Shown here in pieces: positions 45,214 to 48,003 of a stretch of DNA of 48,003 bases. Position numbers and translations under genes: made by a program. This stretch comes from Acidimicrobiales bacterium (GTDB lineage: Bacteria; Actinomycetota; Acidimicrobiia; Acidimicrobiales; RAAP-2). Under the pieces are notes generated by a model, which was given only the letters and a program-made list of their open reading frames with translations, did not search any database and was not told where the DNA came from. How positions within the stretch are numbered: position 1 is the first letter of the stretch; each line of letters opens with the position of its first letter. Location: positions 1-48,003 of the forward strand of contig JANYFR010000010.1 in assembly GCA_025362585.1 (NCBI GenBank). The letters run 5' to 3'.

Positions 45214-45720
45214 TCAGCCCGCGATGGCGAGATCGGGGCCGAGGATCACGATCACGTCATCGGTCGACGCGCCGGCGACCAGGTTCTGACCGTTGTAGGG
45301 CTGTACGGCGTGGGCTCCAGCGTGAAGCTCGGTCGCGATTTGCAGCGCCGCCCATTTGAAACCCGGGTTGAAGTAGATGGCGGTGGCGCTGACCTTGGAC
45401 GCGTTGGCCTGGGGCAGGGTGTCCCAACCGAGAGTCAGTAGGCGCTGGGTGTACTGGCGCGCTAGTCCGGTCGTCGACGTGCCATTCGCTACCTGCACGC
45501 GAACCTTCGCCTTCGGGACGCGGGTGGAATGCTCGTGCGTCGTCGTGGTCGTTGGCGACGAGGATGTGGTGACCGAGGTTGACGCGAAGCTCGTCGATCG
45601 AAGCATCAAGAACGCGGCCGCGACGAATAGGACGACGATGATCATCACAATGCTCAGCGCAGGTTGGTAGTGGGAGCCGGGACCGCTGGAGCTGTGGTGG
45701 GGCTGGGACGATTCACTCAT
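45214..45720 (-). CDS. LytR C-terminal domain membrane protein
   Basis: A 168-residue protein: a short cytoplasmic His/Ser-rich tail, one membrane helix (about 20-42), a Thr/Ser linker, and an extracellular LytR_C domain with VRVQVANGTSTTGLARQYTQRLLTLGW and AGASTDDVIVILGPD. LytR_C domains occur in cell-wall assembly proteins, but the catalytic LytR-CpsA-Psr domain is absent here. TAGGCT (45729-45734) ends 8 nt before the ATG. Its stop abuts that of gpgS (TGATCA). Confidence 0.87.
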   Translation of the reverse strand: MSESSQPHHSSSGPGSHYQPALSIVMIIVVLFVAAAFLMLRSTSFASTSVTTSSSPTTTTTHEHSTRVPKAKVRVQVANGTSTTGLARQYTQRLLTLGWDTLPQANASKVSATAIYFNPGFKWAALQIATELHAGAHAVQPYNGQNLVAGASTDDVIVILGPDLAIAG

Positions 45721-45773
45721 TGGCCGCCAGCCTAGAGCGAACAGTCGCTTTTCACTAACCTTGGTACTTCCAA

Positions 45774-45847
45774 GCCGGTGTGGCGCAGTCTGGCAGCGCA
45801 GGCGATTTGTAATCGTCAGGTCGGGGGTTCAAATCCCTCCACCGGCT
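45774..45847 (+). tRNA. tRNA-Thr (anticodon UGU)
   Basis: A complete cloverleaf: acceptor stem GCCGGTG/CACCGGC (45774-45780 with 45840-45846), D stem GCGC/GCGC, anticodon stem GGCGA/TCGTC with loop TTTGTAA (anticodon TGT at 45808-45810), T arm GGGGG-TTCAAAT-CCCTC, discriminator T. The 3' CCA is not encoded. mscL starts 15 bp later. Confidence 0.95.
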
Positions 45848-45861
45848 CCGGGGAGGTGCAC

Positions 45862-46308
45862 ATGAAAGTTGTCGGCCGATTCGCGTCGATCTTGAAGGAG
45901 TTCCGGGCCTTCGCCCTAAGGGCTAACGCCGTGGACCTGGCCATCGGCGTCGCTCTCGGGGCGGCGTTCACCGCGGTCGTGCAAGCAATCGTCGCTGGAC
46001 TCTTCACGCCGCTCATCGCCGCCCTTTTCGGTAAGCAGGACTTCTCACAACTGTTTTTCACCGTTCACGGCAGCCGATTTCAATACGGGCTGGTGGTGAA
46101 CACATTCGTGACCCTGATGATTGTCGCCATCGTGCTGTTCTTCGTCGTGGTGAAACCGCTCAACGCACTACGGCGTCGGCTCGGACTTGACACCAATGCT
46201 TCACTGCCGAAGGCATCATGTCCGGCCTGCTTCACGGAGATTGACCTTCGAGCACGGCGCTGCCCCTCGTGCACGGAGAGTCTCAACGAAAGTTGGAGTG
46301 ACGTCTAG
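45862..46308 (+). CDS. mscL: Large-conductance mechanosensitive channel MscL with a C-terminal zinc-ribbon tail
   Basis: Osmotic safety valve of the cytoplasmic membrane. The 148-residue protein has the N-terminal amphipathic segment LKEFRAFALRANAVDLAIGVALGAAF, first helix, periplasmic loop with FTVHGSRFQYG, and second helix (about 75-97) followed by VKPLNALRRR. The usual bundle-forming C-terminus is replaced by two CxxC pairs, CPACFTEIDLRARRCPSC (about 118-135), which look like a small zinc ribbon. GGGAGGTG sets the start. Confidence 0.92.
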   Translation: MKVVGRFASILKEFRAFALRANAVDLAIGVALGAAFTAVVQAIVAGLFTPLIAALFGKQDFSQLFFTVHGSRFQYGLVVNTFVTLMIVAIVLFFVVVKPLNALRRRLGLDTNASLPKASCPACFTEIDLRARRCPSCTESLNESWSDV

Positions 46309-47931
46309 TTACAGTACGAAGACCTCGACCCGAGAGTAGGAAGGATTGGTGGCCCCGCCGATGGATCCTTCACCGGCCGACCTGATCGTCACCCCCGTCA
46401 CCTTCAGGACCCGGAGTTGTGTGCGCAGATAGTTCGCCACGACCGTCGCACGCTTCCGACTCAGGGAGAAGTTCAATGAGACGAGTCCAGTCCAAGCCGT
46501 GTAGCCGTAGAGATTCACCACGTGGTACTTCCTTGATTTGATGATTGACGCGAGTCGTCGCACCTGACCCTTCAACCCATTGGAGAGTGCGGCAGAGGTT
46601 TTGGCGAAGCTGCCCACGGCGCCTACGAGTGACGCCGGAGCGTGTCCGCTCCATTGGGCGTAGAGGGTGACCGAACTCATGAGCGCCATCGTTTGACCTG
46701 CGCTATACGAGGTGCCCGTTCCTTGAGCAGTGGAGTTCCAATGGACCAACTTGAATCCAGCGTGGAGAATACCAGTCTGACCAGGTAAAGTAATCATGGA
46801 ACCATGAGGGACCGTCATTGACGCTACGACACCGCTTCCGCCATTGGCGTCGAACTTGAGGGTCTCTTTCAAGACCGGAGTCCACTGAGCGAAGAGGGTC
46901 GCCGCCACTGCCGGTATCAAGGGCGCACCAACGAGACCGATAAGCGTGCCCCCGATTGCGCTCGTGAACCAGCCATTAAAAACCCAGTCGACCCTGACGG
47001 GAGTGGGAAGCAGCAGCGCAGGAGCGCCAACCGAGTAGTTCATGATTACTGGACTCATAGTGCCGCCATCTGGATTGAAGGTCACTACGATCCCATCCGT
47101 CGACCATTGTCCGAACAGCGTCATCGATCCAATTGGGACGAACGCGGAGCCACCTAAACCAACGAGTGTTCCACCAATAGCCGCGGTGAACCATCCTTTA
47201 AAAATTGAGCCAGAGGTGGTCGGAGTGGGCAACGTCAGTCCCGGCGATCCGTACGTGTAAGACACTTCAGCTTGAGTCATGTCGCCACTATTCGGCGTCA
47301 AGATCACTGCATAGATATCCGCTGTCCACTGCGCGTAAAGGGATACGTCGGCACCGAATCCATACGTGGCGCCATCTACAAATGAGATTGACCCGCCAAC
47401 AGGAGAGTTGCTCCAACCGACAAATGTGTGGCCCAAATTGACGAACTTTGGATTCAGGTCTGAGAATGTTGTTAATTTCAAATTCGATGCTGACGATTGG
47501 AATTGACTAACAACGTCGCTACTTGAGTTGTTCTCAAAAAACGTGACTGAGTGAACGACAGGCAACGGCACCCATTGGGCATAGAGTGACAAGTCTCCAG
47601 CAAATGAATACATGGAGCCGTCTGAGTAGGTGATGCCAGTCCCATTGGCTGAAGTATTCCAATTGAGAAATCTGTGTCCGGAGTCTGAAAATGATGGCGA
47701 AAGACTTGAGAAAAGTGTCAATGCACTCGGAGAATTCGCAGTTTCGTAGGTACTTACGCTGTCAAGAGCGTTGGCTTGTTCGAAGAAGGTAACAGTCTGA
47801 AGTGGAGTCAACGCATTGGCGGAAAGTGGAAACGCGAATGCGGACAGCACGATTGCCCCCACAAGCAATCGCTTGATCACTGCTCCAAAGTCAGAGAGGA
47901 CGGTACTTAAGTTGACGGACCTGCGACGCAT
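46309..47931 (-). CDS. Surface protein with InlB B-repeats (Flg_new) and OmpA-like C-terminus
   Basis: A 540-residue exported protein. A signal peptide covers about 1-42 (ends SANA). Five repeats of the Listeria-Bacteroides/InlB B type follow, each with a Gly-Trp or Asn-Trp turn (FLNWNTSANGTG, FVGWSNSPVGG, FKGWFTAAIGG, FNGWFTSAIGG, LVHWNSTAQGTG) and closing LYAQW or similar. The last 100 residues are OmpA-like, with VVNLYGYTAW, LSRKRATVVANYLR and SRVEVFVL, a domain that binds peptidoglycan. The 5' half of the gene is distinctly AT-rich against the window, suggesting acquisition. AAGGGAAG precedes the ATG at 47931. Confidence 0.85.
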   Translation of the reverse strand: MRRRSVNLSTVLSDFGAVIKRLLVGAIVLSAFAFPLSANALTPLQTVTFFEQANALDSVSTYETANSPSALTLFSSLSPSFSDSGHRFLNWNTSANGTGITYSDGSMYSFAGDLSLYAQWVPLPVVHSVTFFENNSSSDVVSQFQSSASNLKLTTFSDLNPKFVNLGHTFVGWSNSPVGGSISFVDGATYGFGADVSLYAQWTADIYAVILTPNSGDMTQAEVSYTYGSPGLTLPTPTTSGSIFKGWFTAAIGGTLVGLGGSAFVPIGSMTLFGQWSTDGIVVTFNPDGGTMSPVIMNYSVGAPALLLPTPVRVDWVFNGWFTSAIGGTLIGLVGAPLIPAVAATLFAQWTPVLKETLKFDANGGSGVVASMTVPHGSMITLPGQTGILHAGFKLVHWNSTAQGTGTSYSAGQTMALMSSVTLYAQWSGHAPASLVGAVGSFAKTSAALSNGLKGQVRRLASIIKSRKYHVVNLYGYTAWTGLVSLNFSLSRKRATVVANYLRTQLRVLKVTGVTIRSAGEGSIGGATNPSYSRVEVFVL

Positions 47932-48003
47932 TGGACTTCCCTTATCTAGAGGATCGTGCGTTTGGGCAAACAAACGTACTTACTGCACCTAGGTCTCCGA
48001 TGG

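Overview
The window reads as a stretch of a high-GC (about 60%) actinobacterial chromosome, densely packed with small housekeeping and accessory genes on both strands. Markers that point to Actinomycetota are a glucosyl-3-phosphoglycerate synthase-like enzyme, a CysO-like sulfur carrier beside a threonine synthase-like enzyme and a CIRCE-controlled groEL, an actinobacterial-type HemQ, DUF2332 and DinB/DUF664 proteins. A class such as Acidimicrobiia would fit, but the sequence alone does not settle it. There is no rRNA, CRISPR array, insertion sequence or phage; one tRNA (Thr, UGU) is present.

Layout. 1-6.3 kb: a cut-off DUF1801 gene, an SRPBCC protein, an NAD-dependent formate dehydrogenase, a ZIP metal transporter, TfoX-N, VOC and DUF1697 proteins and two secreted proteins. 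6.4-12.2 kb: prephenate dehydratase, a group II PLP decarboxylase, agmatinase with an alpha/beta hydrolase, an SRPBCC protein and a DUF3048 protein. 12.4-18.3 kb: a PaiB/GNAT pair, a ClC channel, pirin, NfeD facing an SPFH protein, and an ABM-domain protein. 18.4-25.8 kb: a dead VOC gene, the cysK-cysE operon, a methyltransferase, a TetR-GNAT operon with two operator palindromes, a dead SDR gene, an amidase, a truncated O-methyltransferase and a Cdd1-like protein. 25.8-34.9 kb: VOC, a secreted protein of eight exact 56-residue repeats, an MFS transporter, DUF2332, homospermidine synthase, DinB and two frameshifted genes. 34.9-40.2 kb: an ICMT-like enzyme, a GDSL hydrolase, a glycosyltransferase, a secreted DUF4232-like protein and a GNAT/Nudix pair. 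40.2-48 kb: HemQ, groEL with CIRCE and a terminator, a CysO-like carrier, a ThrC-like enzyme, GpgS, a LytR_C protein, tRNA-Thr, MscL with a zinc-ribbon tail, and a low-GC surface protein with B-repeats and an OmpA-like end.

Two patterns run through the whole window. First, at least 21 genes have a TANNNT hexamer ending 5-8 nt (13 of them exactly 6 nt) before an ATG or GTG start, mostly with no Shine-Dalgarno sequence. This is the signature of leaderless transcripts; it fixes many starts here and supports one small unrecognised gene. Second, five genes are broken by frameshifts or truncation (VOC, SDR, O-methyltransferase, a small unknown, GNAT). That means either local gene decay or base-level errors in the assembly.

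Functional links: agmatinase, homospermidine synthase and the PaiA/PaiB-like pair suggest polyamine metabolism. cysK-cysE gives sulfide-dependent cysteine synthesis. The ThrC-like/CysO-like pair may be a second, protein-thiocarboxylate route to a sulfur amino acid, coupled by position to the heat-shock gene groEL.
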